Below are positions 45,981 to 57,400 of a DNA stretch of 64,000 nt, piece by piece; position 1 is the stretch's first letter; each line of letters begins with the position of its first letter. Source of the stretch: RYN-230 sp963829725 (lineage in GTDB: Bacteria > Actinomycetota > Actinomycetes > Streptosporangiales > Streptosporangiaceae). The notes beneath the pieces were generated by a model that searched no databases, was not told the origin of the DNA, and saw only the letters and a program-made list of their open reading frames with translations. Made by a program: the position numbers and the translations under genes. The DNA is taken from NCBI GenBank assembly GCA_963829725.1, contig CAWHJW010000021.1:62001-126000 (forward strand). Reading direction: 5' to 3'.

Positions 45981-46500
45981 AAACCCGAGCCATGGGACCG
46001 GCGGTCACGTACGGCACACTCTCAGAACCGCATGTTCTGTATGCAAGAGACCTTCCGGGAGAACGCCAGTCCCAATCGCACCGATCGGCGTTCGGCGCGC
46101 ATTAGCCCGGGTAACGACCATGTGATCGATCACTTCGCGTGACTGAAGCTCTTGGGACCTTCGCAGAAGCCGACGCCCGGTCCAGTGGGCAGGCTGGCGA
46201 TTCGCTAGCAGTATGCCGCGCCGCGGCCGTTCACTGCGCCATGAGTTCAAGTCGGTCTTCATGGGGTTTCGAGTCGGTTCCGCGGGCCGTCAAGCCTGGT
46301 TCTTGCAACCTGAGTCACTCCGAAACCAGCAGCTGCCTTAGGCGACAGGCAGCGTTTGTGCACGTCAGGAGGCATACGGTCGGCCCGTCTGCTGGAGATC
46401 AACATCGGCGCTGTAGCACATAGAGCAATGTGGGGGGTATGGGGAGGGTATGGGGTCGGTCCCCGCTCGGACACGACCAGTATCCCCACATTGCCCTGCG
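45981..46500. other. Intergenic stretch with an inverted repeat
   Basis: No gene recognised. GCAATGTGGGG (46425–46435) and its reverse complement (46484–46494) enclose 48 bp rich in GGGTATGGGG units. It lies just beyond the end of a recombinase remnant and could be part of that element's attachment region (inference). Confidence 0.4.
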
Positions 46501-46504
46501 TGCT

Positions 46505-46860
46505 CTATATAGTTCTCCGGGCCGATGGTGACTTCGGCCCGGATTTTTGCTTCTCCGGGCTTGAATGTGACCTTGAGGTCGAACTGGTCGTAGCTGGCTG
46601 CCTTCTCGGCGGGCCCGGCGTCGCGGATGACGTCGCGCAGGTTGTCGAGGGCGGTGATGAGGGCGCGGATGTCGTCGTCGGTGAGCAGGCGGTTGGCCCG
46701 GCGGATCTGCCCTGCGAGATCTGAAGACCGCGGCCGACCGAAGCATCGCAGCAGTCGTCCGATCGGCCCAACTCGCGCAGGAGACCGCCACCGCCACGGG
46801 GACTTCTTCCAGGTCGTGGAGCGTTTCCCCGAACGGACCAAACCCCACACGACATGGCCT
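46505..46860 (-). pseudogene. Serine recombinase C-terminal remnant
   Basis: The minus strand encodes IRRANRLLTDDDIRALITAL, DNLRDVIRDAGPAEKAASYD, QFDLKVTFKPGEAKIRAEVT. This matches the helical C-terminal region of large serine recombinases (…DDIRALVTAL…DPADKAEVY…LGLRLTY). No zinc ribbon or catalytic domain is present. It borders the Hsp70–CHAT operon. Confidence 0.5.
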
Positions 46861-46932
46861 CGGGCCCGACGCGGGCCCGACGCCTGCTTCGCGACTGAGA
46901 ATACAACGCAAGGTGGTTCTGACCCTCGCGCG

Positions 46933-47649
46933 TCAGCCGCCGGCGCGCCGCTTCAACGCGGTAAAGCTAATTCCTAGGGATTGGCTCGCCTGAGCGACAG
47001 TCGTGTTTGACGACGTGCTGATTTGCTTCAGCACCAACAATTGCAGTAGGACCTTCTCCTGCTCAGAGACCTGAGCCCGGTTGTGAAAAGACGTGTAGAA
47101 GACAGCACCATCCTCATACTCAACCTCAACCATCAGTGGTCGTCCGGCGTACATGGTGCCCGGTGCCGCCTCGACCAGAGTCTCGCCTTGGCATCCCTCA
47201 AGAACTGACCAGCTTCCCATATCGAAATGGACATCGATCGAGTCCCCCACGACCTGACGCAACTCATCATCAAGAATGTTTGCGGCGACCATGCCTGCCC
47301 GACCAGAACCGCCAAACCGGAACGTTCCGGGGAAGGCGCTGGCGAGCAGGCTACTGGTCAGGTCTGAGGCGTACAGGCACCCACCTGCGCCAACGAAACG
47401 CCTCAGGCTTGCCGGGTCCGGGCGATCATTCGTCCCGCAGTTGACGAACAGAAGATCACAGTCGAACTCACCCTTGAACGGCTCGAACATCACGCCCATT
47501 GAGCTCAGGACTTCGCCGATGTCGTCATAGCCAGAGGAAGTCACATAGATCTTGCGGCTCCAGCGCCGGGCCAGCTTCTCCAGGTACGGGCCGGGAGGAG
47601 CCTGCGTCAAGCCGGGAGCATCGAACACCCTGCGTCGCCAGCCAGACAT
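46933..47649 (-). CDS. GATase1/ThuA-like fold protein, last gene of the Hsp70–CHAT operon
   Basis: ATG 47649 after GGAGG with 4-bp spacing. The 238-aa protein alternates strands and helices: SRKIYVTSSGYDDIGEVLSS, EFDCDLLFVNCGTNDRPDPA, SLRRFVGAGGCLYASDLTSS and LMVEVEYEDGAVFYTSFHNR. The pattern (a 'LLFVNCG' strand, a 'GGCLYASD' elbow, a late 'FYTSFHN' strand with His) resembles class-I glutamine-amidotransferase-like/ThuA-like proteins. The usual catalytic Cys is not certain. A C-terminal helix-turn-helix-like end (TVAQASQSLGISFTALKRR) could bind nucleic acid. No similar characterised protein comes to mind. Confidence 0.6.
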   Translation of the reverse strand: MSGWRRRVFDAPGLTQAPPGPYLEKLARRWSRKIYVTSSGYDDIGEVLSSMGVMFEPFKGEFDCDLLFVNCGTNDRPDPASLRRFVGAGGCLYASDLTSSLLASAFPGTFRFGGSGRAGMVAANILDDELRQVVGDSIDVHFDMGSWSVLEGCQGETLVEAAPGTMYAGRPLMVEVEYEDGAVFYTSFHNRAQVSEQEKVLLQLLVLKQISTSSNTTVAQASQSLGISFTALKRRAGG

Positions 47650-47793
47650 TTAACCTCCAGAGGTCGAACTTATCTAACAGGTACAGGTAATGGCGTCCGC
47701 TTCCCGCAAGTCAGATGCGGCCACAGAGCTACACTCCCTTGATCTTGCCGATCAGCGTGCCGCCGCAGAACGACAGCTCGGGCGCCCCCGCGA

Positions 47794-48651
47794 TCAGCGA
47801 CCTTCCGGTTTGGTCTCGCCCTGGCCGCCAAACGTCACCGCAGTGGCCAGCGCATCAAAGACCTGGCGCGGATTTTTCTGTATTTCCGGGAAGCGGTCGA
47901 GAGCGTGCATCTCGAGTTGCGACAGGTTCCTGGTTAGGAGGACCGGCCCTCCTGCATCCTGGTACTTCACCACCAGAACGGACCCCAGCCTCAGGCACGC
48001 TTGGGGAACGTCGCCGATACCATCGATAAGCATCCGGGCCGCTTGTGCTTCGCGCACGTTCACCGCAGCCTGCTTGGAGTCGAGGACGTTGAGCTCTATA
48101 ACACGCTCGAGCTGAATGAGACGCTCCCTCAGCTCCTGTGCTGTCGCCACCTCCCTTGCGACAGCCTTCGCCCGCCTGAAGATGGATCCGTAAACTATCT
48201 CCTCATCGAATGGGCCGTCATATCCGAGGAATCGCACGAGAGAGTCGGCCGCGCGAAAGACCCTGGCCGCCGTGGCACGATCATTGGTATCGAGATAAAT
48301 GTCCACGGTGATCTCGGCGAGCGCGCTGTCCTCTGACGACTCCGCGACCCCCAGCCGCAATCGCAACGGCCCGGTCAGTTTGAGCCATGCGCCGTCCGCC
48401 GCCTGGCTGTCCCGGCCGCGGAACCGGTCTTCGGAAATCATCAGGGCACCCAGGACGGGATGCGTCACAGGTAGTCGCTCGAGCAGCAGATCCATGATGG
48501 CCTCGGCAATTTCCGATGAGGCATCGGGATCGCTCTCGTCCACGAACCGGGCGGCCAGTCCCCGGAGCCTGGCGGCCTGGTCGGTGTCCATGTGGCTCAG
48601 GACGTCGTCCCACTCCTCCGCCAGTGCTGCCATGGCATTCAGTAGGCCCAT
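47794..48651 (-). CDS. Helical protein of unknown function in the Hsp70–CHAT operon
   Basis: ATG 48651 with GGAGGGG 6 nt upstream. The 285-aa protein starts with a helical bundle (MGLLNAMAALAEEWDDVLSH, RLRGLAARFVDESDPDASSE). A mixed region follows (LRLRLGVAESSEDSALAEIT, VDIYLDTNDRATAARVFRAA, DSLVRFLGYDGPFDEEIVYG) and then a coiled-coil-like stretch (REVATAQELRERLIQLERVI). I do not recognise a domain. The N-terminal helical unit resembles small helical adaptor modules that recur in actinobacterial NTPase/CHAT loci, but this is recollection, not a match I can show. Confidence 0.65.
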   Translation of the reverse strand: MGLLNAMAALAEEWDDVLSHMDTDQAARLRGLAARFVDESDPDASSEIAEAIMDLLLERLPVTHPVLGALMISEDRFRGRDSQAADGAWLKLTGPLRLRLGVAESSEDSALAEITVDIYLDTNDRATAARVFRAADSLVRFLGYDGPFDEEIVYGSIFRRAKAVAREVATAQELRERLIQLERVIELNVLDSKQAAVNVREAQAARMLIDGIGDVPQACLRLGSVLVVKYQDAGGPVLLTRNLSQLEMHALDRFPEIQKNPRQVFDALATAVTFGGQGETKPEGR

Positions 48652-48700
48652 GTCATTCCCCTCCGCCCTGTCCAGCCGCCTAGTCCTGCGGGATCCGCGC

Positions 48701-50347
48701 TCATGAAGTCATCTGGTGGCGGGCGACAGCCGCGCGCGCCTCATCCACGGCCGCCTGGTCCATACCGCCGATCTGCAGGTCAAAGCGCACCTCACGGCCC
48801 GACCGCGGCTCGGTGGCCTGCACGGTGAGCAGTCCGGTTTCGGTCATGGAGAACGTGATCTCGATCGGGGATCCCGCAGGCAGCCCGACGAGCGAGCGGA
48901 GCCGGCCGCGGCCGACGTAGACGTTGTCCGCGAGTTCTTCCGACTCGACCGCCCCCTGCTGCTCCCAGACCTCGATATCGACCGCGGGCTGGTTGGTCAC
49001 CCCGGTGGCCAACTGCACAGGGCCGACCGTGGCAGGCAGGACGGTGTTGGCCGGGAGCAGATGCACGATGTAGAAGCGCACCTTATAGGGATTGGACTCG
49101 AACTGCGGATCGTTCTGATCTGCGACCTTGATGCCGAAACCTCGCGGCACCACCGTGGCGACCCGCCGGGACATCATCTCCTCAGCCTGATCCGTGCTGA
49201 TCCCGAGCGTGCCCGCCACGTTTTCCGCTGCGGCCATGCCAGAGGGACCCGCGGATCCAGCCCCCGCGCCCAGCGCAGCGGTCCGCCGCGCCTCCGACAT
49301 CAAGGCGAACAGCGCGGCGCCCCGGGCCACGGCCAGGTCCGGCTCGTGCCGCTTGATCTCCAGCCCGAACCGCTTGGCCAGCTGCTCGGCCACCGCGGGC
49401 ATCCTCGTCATCCCGCCCACCAGCACGACTTCCTTGATGTCCGCCACGCCCCGGCGCCGCGCTTCGTCCATAGTCCGCCGGGCGATGGCCAGCGCGCGTT
49501 CCAGAAGGTCGGAGGTCAACTCCTCAAGCTGCTCCCGGCCCAGCTCGACCTGGGCGGCAGCGCCCGCGAACCGTAGGTTCACCCGGCGCGTGGACCTGCT
49601 GCTCAGGTCGCGCTTCAGCGATTCGGCCGTGGTCGCGATCTCCTGCATGAATGACTCGTCGGCGCCAGGGTCCAGCTGGGGATGACGTTCGCGGAATTCT
49701 TTCAGCAGGTACGCCCCGATCCGCTGATCCCAGTCGGCACCCCCCAGCCGCTGGTCACCGTCCGTGCAGATCACGGTTACTTCGTTTCCGTCGAGCCGGA
49801 TGACCGTGGTGTCGAACGTGCCGCCACCGAGATCGAACACGAGAACATTCCGCACGTCCGCACTGCGCTGGTAATCCTGGTACGAAAGGGCGGCGGCGAC
49901 GGGTTCGGGCAGGACATCCAGAACGTTCAGGCCCGCGATCTCACCGGCCCTGCGGGTGGCCTCGCGCTGGGCCACGCCGAAGTACGCCGGGATGGTGATC
50001 ACCACATTGCGCACCGTCTCGTTCAGCGCAGCCGACGCACTGCGCGCCAGGTCACGGAGAATGAAAGCCGAGATCATCTCCGGCGTGTACTTGTGCTTGT
50101 GGTAGGTGAACAGCCGGTCAGGCTGGCCCATCTCCCGCTTGATCAGCTGGGCCACCAAGTGCGGGGCGAGAACGGCGACGTCCTTGGCGGCCTGGCCAAC
50201 CATGACCTTGTCCGGCCCCTCGAAGTAGACGACCGAAGGTGTCGTGGTCTCGCCGAGCACATTCCTGACGATTGCGGGACGACCCGATTGATCCATATAG
50301 GCAATACAGGAGTTCGTCGTGCCCAGATCTATGCCGAATGTGGTCAT
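48701..50347 (-). CDS. Hsp70 (DnaK-like) chaperone 2 without C-terminal lid
   Basis: ATG 50347, AGGTGAGAG upstream. 548 aa: complete actin-like ATPase domain with phosphate-1 motif GIDLGTTNSC, DLGGGTFDTTV (about 170–180) and adenosine motif VVLVGGMTRMP (about 305–315). A shortened β-type substrate-binding domain ends with IQIGGMD-type tail helices. Housekeeping DnaK is 600–640 aa; the α-helical lid and EEVD-like end are missing. Extra sequence at about 345–385 (GAGAGSAGPSGMAAAENVAG) is a flexible insertion. It probably serves the protease/NTPase proteins of this operon rather than general folding (inference). Confidence 0.92.
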   Translation of the reverse strand: MTTFGIDLGTTNSCIAYMDQSGRPAIVRNVLGETTTPSVVYFEGPDKVMVGQAAKDVAVLAPHLVAQLIKREMGQPDRLFTYHKHKYTPEMISAFILRDLARSASAALNETVRNVVITIPAYFGVAQREATRRAGEIAGLNVLDVLPEPVAAALSYQDYQRSADVRNVLVFDLGGGTFDTTVIRLDGNEVTVICTDGDQRLGGADWDQRIGAYLLKEFRERHPQLDPGADESFMQEIATTAESLKRDLSSRSTRRVNLRFAGAAAQVELGREQLEELTSDLLERALAIARRTMDEARRRGVADIKEVVLVGGMTRMPAVAEQLAKRFGLEIKRHEPDLAVARGAALFALMSEARRTAALGAGAGSAGPSGMAAAENVAGTLGISTDQAEEMMSRRVATVVPRGFGIKVADQNDPQFESNPYKVRFYIVHLLPANTVLPATVGPVQLATGVTNQPAVDIEVWEQQGAVESEELADNVYVGRGRLRSLVGLPAGSPIEITFSMTETGLLTVQATEPRSGREVRFDLQIGGMDQAAVDEARAAVARHQMTS

Positions 50348-50399
50348 ATTCTCTCACCTGACGCACTGATTCCAGACCTCATTGCGCCCCTTTCATGGA

Positions 50400-53300
50400 T
50401 CACTGGCCCTGGTAGGTGAACGCCGCCCAGCATTCCGTCTTGGTCAGGTCGATCTTCCGCGCCATCTCGGCAATCTTGGGATGGAAATCGCCAGGGAAGG
50501 AACGGTCCGGATTCAGCATCCAGGACTGGGCGGCACGCAGGGCCGTCGAGGGATTGTCGTATCCGGAGTTCAGGTAATGATGGAACATCGTCATGAAAGC
50601 CAGGGTCGGCAGATCGTCAACCGGCCACCGCGTACCAACCGCTCCGACCGCACCGGCGGCCAGGAACGACGTGGCCAGCGTCAGTGCCTCGTCGTGATGA
50701 CCGCCGGTCAGGTCGCTTCCGCAGGCAGCCAGGACGACCAGGCATCCGGGGGTGCCGGGTGGACGGGCCCGGGCCTGGAGCAGGATGTCCCGCATGCTGA
50801 GCATCTCACCGTCTTCGAGCAACAGCCGGCCATCCACAGGACGGGGCGCCGGCTCCGCGTGACATCCCAGATGCAGTAGTGACACACCGGCCGCTCCCAG
50901 CCGGGGCAGCAGGTCCCGGACATTGTCTGCCGAGGCTCGTGAACGGCGATCGCCGCCGAGTAAAGTGCCCTCCGCGTAGTAACGCCGGTGGATTTCCTGC
51001 ACCTCCTTGGACGCGAAAAACAGCCGGCTCCCGGGTACCCGGACCATCGCGGCGGCGCTGCGCCACGGGCGGTGGCGGTGACGGCAGGCCTCGGTGAACT
51101 GCCGCGCCGACGCCGCATACGAGATGACCGCGTCCTGGCATGCGTGGCGGAGATCGCCGCCAGCGACGGGCCGCCGGGCGGCATGCCATGGCACCAGGCC
51201 TAGGTCGCCGACCGGGACGAGCACGATCCGCGCCTTGCGACCAGGGCCGTCCGCGATGGAGTCCAGCACGTCCTCCATCGCGGCTGTCCACGCCCAGTCA
51301 CACAGGTCATCCAGCGCCTGTTGCCAGGCGTCGCGGACGTCCTCCGGCGCCGGCGCGGCCTCCTGCAGAGCCCGCTGGGCCTGGGCGAATTCAGTCACGG
51401 GACCGCGAGAAGCGACCATGAGCAGGGGCAGCGGGATCTCCCGGACCTCCCCTTTGTCGTTCACCACGAGGGCCAGCCCGGCCGAGGTTGCGTCCCGTGG
51501 CATCAGGTAGACGAGGGCTCGCGCGCCCGCGGCCCGCAGCGCCTGCGCAATCTCGCCCAGGGACGGCGGCGCGAGGAGTCGCTCCAGGGCCGTGCCCTGA
51601 AGGGCCTGCATGACCCGGTACCGCAGGTCGTCGGGCAGCCGGACCTCTGGCGATTGCACCAGGTCCCCGGGCCCACCGGACGGCGACCGGAGGGCTGCGA
51701 CCATGCCCGGGAGGACATCCCAGGGGTCAGGACTGGTGCTCTCGGCCGCTCTCAGAGCTTCCTCCCAGGCCGAAGCGAGATCATCGTGGCCGGTCTCGCG
51801 GAGCAGGAGCGGGACGCTGGCATCGGCAACAGCCGCGTGCAGCACCATCCCACGGCCCCGTTCCAAGGCCTCCACCGCGGCCTCGGAGGTCCCGTCGGCC
51901 AGGCACCAGCGGACGACGTCCGCAGCCTCACCAGCCGCCTCGATCGCCGCGTCGAAGGCGCGGTCTGCGGTGCTCTGCAGCAGCACCGTGGCAGAGCGCT
52001 CGCGCAGCGAGCTGAGTCCGAAGGCGCAGGCGCGCCGCCGGTCATGCAGATTGCGGTCGTTCCGCGTGTAGTAGCCAAGAGCGGACATGAGGAGGATGCC
52101 CGCACGGTCGGTTCCCCCTGATCCTCGTCCGACAGCCGGCGCGCTTCCTCCAGCCGGCTGATCATGTTGTTGAGGTCGCTGCGGTCGCGGGTGAGGTCGT
52201 AGCGCATCCACAGCGCCGCGCCAAGCAGGCTCAGCATCCGCCGGCGGTGCTCCGGAACGGCCCTAGCCGCGGAACAGGCTTCGGCGAGCAGCGCGATCCC
52301 CTTGCCGGCGGTTCGCCGGTCCCGGTGCAGTATGCCCAGCATCGCCTGGGCGTTCCCGGCAATGCCCAGGTTCAGCGCGTAAAACGGATCATCCTGGGAG
52401 GTGGCGCGGGCGACGGCCACGGCCCCGTCGGTGGCTTCAGCGGCCTCCGCGAATCCTCCGGGACCGCGCAATGCCGCGCGGCCGTCGCCGGCGAAGAGAC
52501 CGAAACCACTCCGCATCACGCGCAGTGCGCTCAACTCGGCGGACATGCCCAGCCGCATGGGATGCCCGTCAGGGAGCCTGCCCTGCAGGGCTCCCAGCCG
52601 GGCGATCATCTCGTTCACCCGGTCCTGGTCCAGTCCCTCAGGGTTTCTGACGGCGGGTCCGAGGGCCAGCAAATACTGGGCGGCGAACAGCAGCGGGTTG
52701 CTGAGCTCCCCCTCCTGATCCACCCCTGCGACCTGGCCGGCATAGTAGAGCGCTGCGTCCAGGTACTGGAGCTCGCCCTCCTGCATGTACCGCTGGCTGA
52801 GCAGGCAGATGAGGCCGCCGTGAATCAGGTCCCGGGCCGACGATTCGGCCGGTGCGATCTCAGCCGCGCGCTTGAGCCGGTCGACGGAGGTAACTATCAG
52901 CCCCGGATCCGGCGCCAGGAGGCCTTCGACTCCCTCGGCCACGCCCAGCAGGCAATGGTTCAAGGCGTCGTTGAGCGGGCTCGCCGCGGGACGCTTGATC
53001 GTCTCTTCGAGCTGCAGGCGCAGCTTCTTGAGGCTGGGCACCGAGCGATCCAGGCTGAAGCCCTGCGTGATCACCAGGCCGCCGAGGCGGATGAGGGTCT
53101 CGGCCCGGGCTGGATGGTCGTCCGGTATCTCGTCAATGACACTCTCGAGCAGGTCAATGGCGGCTGTGCTCTCCTCGCGGGAAGGCTGGCGGCCACCCAG
53201 GGGGAAGCCGAACGCGCCCCCGAGCATGCTCTGCAGGAGCGGGACCATGGGATGCTCGTCGCCCAACTGGCGGGCCGCCTCGACGAGCGATTCCGCCGAC

Positions 53301-54490
53301 CGGCCGGGGACATGCCCGCTCGCTCCCGCCTTTTCCTGGAGGGCGTATGCGACACCGAGCCAGCCCCGCAACTCGCCGGCAGCCGGATCATCCTCGGGCA
53401 GCAGCCGGAGCGCCTCTTCGAAGGCGGCTACGGGCGGGTTGACGTGAACGTCCGGATTCCCGCCCTCCTGCAGGGCTGAGCCCGACACGGCGATGGAGGC
53501 CACGCCACGCAGCCACGGCACGAGACTCGCACCTGATTCCGCGGTGGCCGAGCCCGACACCTGGTCGAGGTGGGCGGCAGCGGACCGGGCAGCGTCCGGC
53601 GAGATACGCTCCCGCGACCCCGCGAACAGCCGCCCCAGATGGCTCGCATCCATTACCAGGGACCGCTGGCGCATGGTCTCGGGAGCGTCGCGGAACAGAA
53701 GGAGGCAGGCGCTGAAAATGTGGCAGAGATCAGCCATCGCAGCCGGGATGCCAGGCTCGCGCAGGAGGACCCCGAACCCGGCCAGCGCCTCCTCGAGGTC
53801 ACCCTGGCTCCCCGCGGACCACATGAACCGGAAGGCCCATGCCATGGCCGCCCGGTACCGCACCTGGAACAGATAGGGATCTCCGGGCGGGATCTCGTCC
53901 CGCGCCCTGGCCAGCAGCAGGATGGCCTCGTCGAACGCATCGCTCCCGTCCATGGCCGAGTCCGCGCACACCCACATGACCAGCGCCACGCCCAGCCGGG
54001 CGTTCACGTCGGCCCGTTCGGGACTGCCCTCGGGCAGATGGGCGGCCGCTTCCCGCAGGTAACCGACGGCGACGGGGAACTCGGCGGGCATCGGGCCGAG
54101 TTCGGCCCGCACCAGGTGGCCCACGCCGAGCACATACGGGGCGAGTGACGGGAGGGCCTCGTCCTGGCCGCGCCCGGCGTATCCCAGCCCGGCGTCAACG
54201 TCGGCCACATCGCGGTGCTCGTCTCCCCGCTCGATGAGGAGCATGGCGAGCTGAAGACCGTCGCCGGGATCGTGGCAGGCGGGGACCGGCGCGCCGCACG
54301 CCTGGCGCAGCCAGGTGATCGCCTCGTCCCGGTCACCCTCGTCGCCGTGCTCGAAGTAGCGCGCCGCCAGCGCCTGCCCCAACGCGCCGGCCACCTCCGT
54401 GTCCGGCTCACCCGCCGCCAGCATCTCTCTCATGATCCCGATAGCATCGTCGAGATTTTCCTCGGTCCCGTTCCCGGGGTGCCCGGTCAC
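50400..54490 (-). CDS. TPR–CHAT caspase-like protease (one frameshift)
   Basis: GTG 54490 overlaps the previous stop by 4 nt (GTGA). The N-terminal ~790 residues are α-helical TPR-like repeats (AFEEALRLLPEDDPAAGELR). As written the frame breaks at a C5/G5 run (52114–52118). Adding one base continues into GTDRAGILLMSALGYYTRND and a C-terminal CHAT domain with catalytic His in SLLHLGCHAEP (about residue 1207) and Cys in LVVLAACGSDLTGG (about 1256), plus AVGTRWPVDD. Repaired length is about 1363 aa. CHAT proteases are caspase relatives used as effectors in conflict systems. Without repair the protein lacks the protease. Confidence 0.88.
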
Positions 54491-57400
54491 GGCGGTGTGT
54501 CCAGAGGTCTCAGTCCGAGGATCATGCGCGCCTCATGGAGGCGTTTCCAGGCGATCTCGATGTCGCTCGCCAGATGCCACCGGGCCGAGGCAATGCCGTG
54601 GAATCCTTCGAGTAGCTGGTCACTCGCCGGCGGCTTCTGCCCGAGCCGACCGAGCGGGCCGCCGGATGAGAATGCCTGGCGAATCGTATGCAGTACCGCT
54701 ATGTATGCCTCGATATAGTCCGTCCCCGGTACCCCGCAGCCAGCGTCCTCAGAAGTTTCCAGCGAGGCGGTAATCGACGCGCGGCCCTCACGATTTCGGC
54801 AGGCGCCCGTCAGCCACCTTTCAGTCTCGTCCAGATCCGGCCAGATTTCGTGCCAGGCCGCCATGCCATGCGTTCCGCTTCCCCGGTCCGACCTCGTGCG
54901 AATATCGGATGCTCTTAGTTTGTCGTTGAGATCCTTCCGCAGTAGGGCCGTCAGGACATCACAGAGAAGCGGTGGCGTCAACTCATCGTTTCCCTGAACG
55001 CGATTAGAGACGTGGGCCAGGAGGCGAGCCGCCCGAAGCAGATCACGCGCCAGCCCACCGGACAGGCAGTGGCAAAGAAGAGTCTGCGCATCAGTGATGC
55101 TGTTACTTCTTCTCTTCAGGAAATCACGCGACTCTAATGGTTGCAGCATATTTACCAGGACGACTTCATCGAATGAACTATCGAATGTGTCGCGGAGCGG
55201 CAGGCCTCGGCTCTCGAAGCGCGCCCACGCATCCTCTGAAACTGACACAATGAACGAGCAATCATGTATCGGAAACAAGACCTTTATATGATTGAGGAAC
55301 GCCATCGCCTCGTCGGCATCACACATCTTGTCCAACTCATCGATGGCAATGACCACCTGCCAACCGTCTTCCGCGGCGCTCTTCACCAGGCCACGGAGTT
55401 CACGCACAACGTCAACCTCGTTAAGTGGCACCCTGGCAAACTGTGATCCCTTTGCGGCTGCGACACTCAGGCCATATCCAGAAATTCCGAGCTTCGCGTC
55501 CCTGGTCTGCGTCTCGGTATATTCGACCCGAGTCCGCAATTCCATGGCCCGTTCAATAGTGGGCCGTCTAATTGGCGCATCTGAATCAGAGTCCAGCGGC
55601 CGCGGGCCACGAGATGCGACGAACACGACGGTGCCCGCCAGGATGAGGATTCCTCCCATGACGAAGGGAGCGAGGGTGCTTATCTTCACCTCCGCCATCC
55701 TGGCTCCCAGGATGGCCAGACCAAGCCCGGTAAGTCCACCTGCAATCAGGAGACGAAAATGCAGCTGATGGCGACGCTCACTGTAGTAAAGACGATCATA
55801 TTCCTGGGTGCTGCCGGAGCCGACCGAAATAATACTTATGCATAGTTCTTTCAGGAGGCGCAGCAGGAAGGTCTGCGCATCGTATTTCGCGGGAGCCCAC
55901 AACATCAAAGGAATCTTGCGATTGGGCGGCTCTAGCGGCCGCAACTCGGTGGACGTTCGCGCCAGTTCGGTCTTTCCGGAACCGCGCGGACCGGCAAGAG
56001 CCACGGCAGCGCCATGGTTACGGCTCAGCGCGATATCCAGCCGGCTGTTAGCATCTGTCGATATCAGATTAGCCCTCTCGGCTTTCGCGCTGAGTTCGGG
56101 GCCGTCCCGGACAATCACCCGATCAACCGCGGAGTCCTTCCAGCTGATCTGAAGTGCGGCAATTTTCGCTGGCTTGAGGACAAGGTTGCTAACGAGTGTG
56201 CCCAGTTGATCCTCGAATATCAGTGATGCCCGGGATGACCTCGGTCTTTCCTGGCGAATCCGCCAGAAATAGGATGCTTGCAGGGACGTGCCGAGAACCA
56301 CGACCGCCAGCGAGGCACCCTCCGCGAGGCGTCGCAGTTCCCCCGGCCACTCAGGAGTCTTGCCGGCAAAGACCCATATACCGGCAGAAAGGATCACGGC
56401 AAGAATGCACCAGACGCCGGCAGCCTTGAGCCAGTGGGTGCGACTGGAAGAATGCATGTCCCGACGCTCGGATTCTTCGCGACGCCGGGCTTCCAGCCAT
56501 GCATGGTACGCGGTGCGCAGATTGGGAAGCTGGACTCGGGCGATCTGAGGTACATGATCCCTGTACTCGCCCAAGTCCACGCCATCATGTTGCAGGTCAG
56601 ACTTATCCGAGTTACGCTCAGCCAGCTCAGATGAATAGCTGACGATCTTGTCGTCGTAGGCCTCCGACAGCGCCCTTTGCAGAGCAGCGATTCTGTCCTG
56701 GACCGCGTCGGGATCCTGCTCAAGCAACTCGGTCAGAATATCTTCCGCCGAGGAAAGACGGTCTTGCCTGACATACGCCAGGCCAAGTTCAGCCCGGTGG
56801 CCAGAGTTCTCTGGGTCGAGACGCACGGCCGTTCTGAGAGCGTCCTGCGCCTCGGTGTGCCTTTCCTGCGCAGACAGTGACCGGCCAAGATCAGCATGGT
56901 AAGAGGGGTTGGCCCGGTCGAGCCGGACCGCCTCGCGAAAGGCCTCCTCGGACTGCGCATACCTCTTCTGCGCGAACAGTGACCGGCCAAGCTCAGCGTG
57001 GTAGACGGGGCTGGCCGGGTCGAGCCGGACCGCCTCGCGAAAGGCCTCCTCCGCGTCAGGGTGGCTTCCTTGTTCGGACAGCGCGCGGGCGAGATCTGCC
57101 TGGGCAACCGGGTTGCGTGGGTCGAGACGCACTGCCTGCTGAAGCAGCGGCGTCGCCTCGGCGTACCGGCCCTGGGAGCGCAGAGCGCGGCCGAACTCTG
57201 CGGTATGGGCAGGATTGGCGGGGTCGAGCCGGACCGCCTCGCGCAGGGCATCTTCGGCGGCAGCCAACTCCCCCTGTGCCAATAGCGACCGGCCAAGGTC
57301 GGCCTGGTAGTCGGGATTGTCTGGCACCAGCCGCACCGCTTCCCGGAATAGCCTGTGTGCCTCTCGATGCGTGCCTTCGATGAGGACGAGCAAGCGCCCC

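Noticed and set aside
52247..53479. 410-aa plus-strand ORF
   Set aside because: Shadow of the TPR part of the TPR–CHAT gene.
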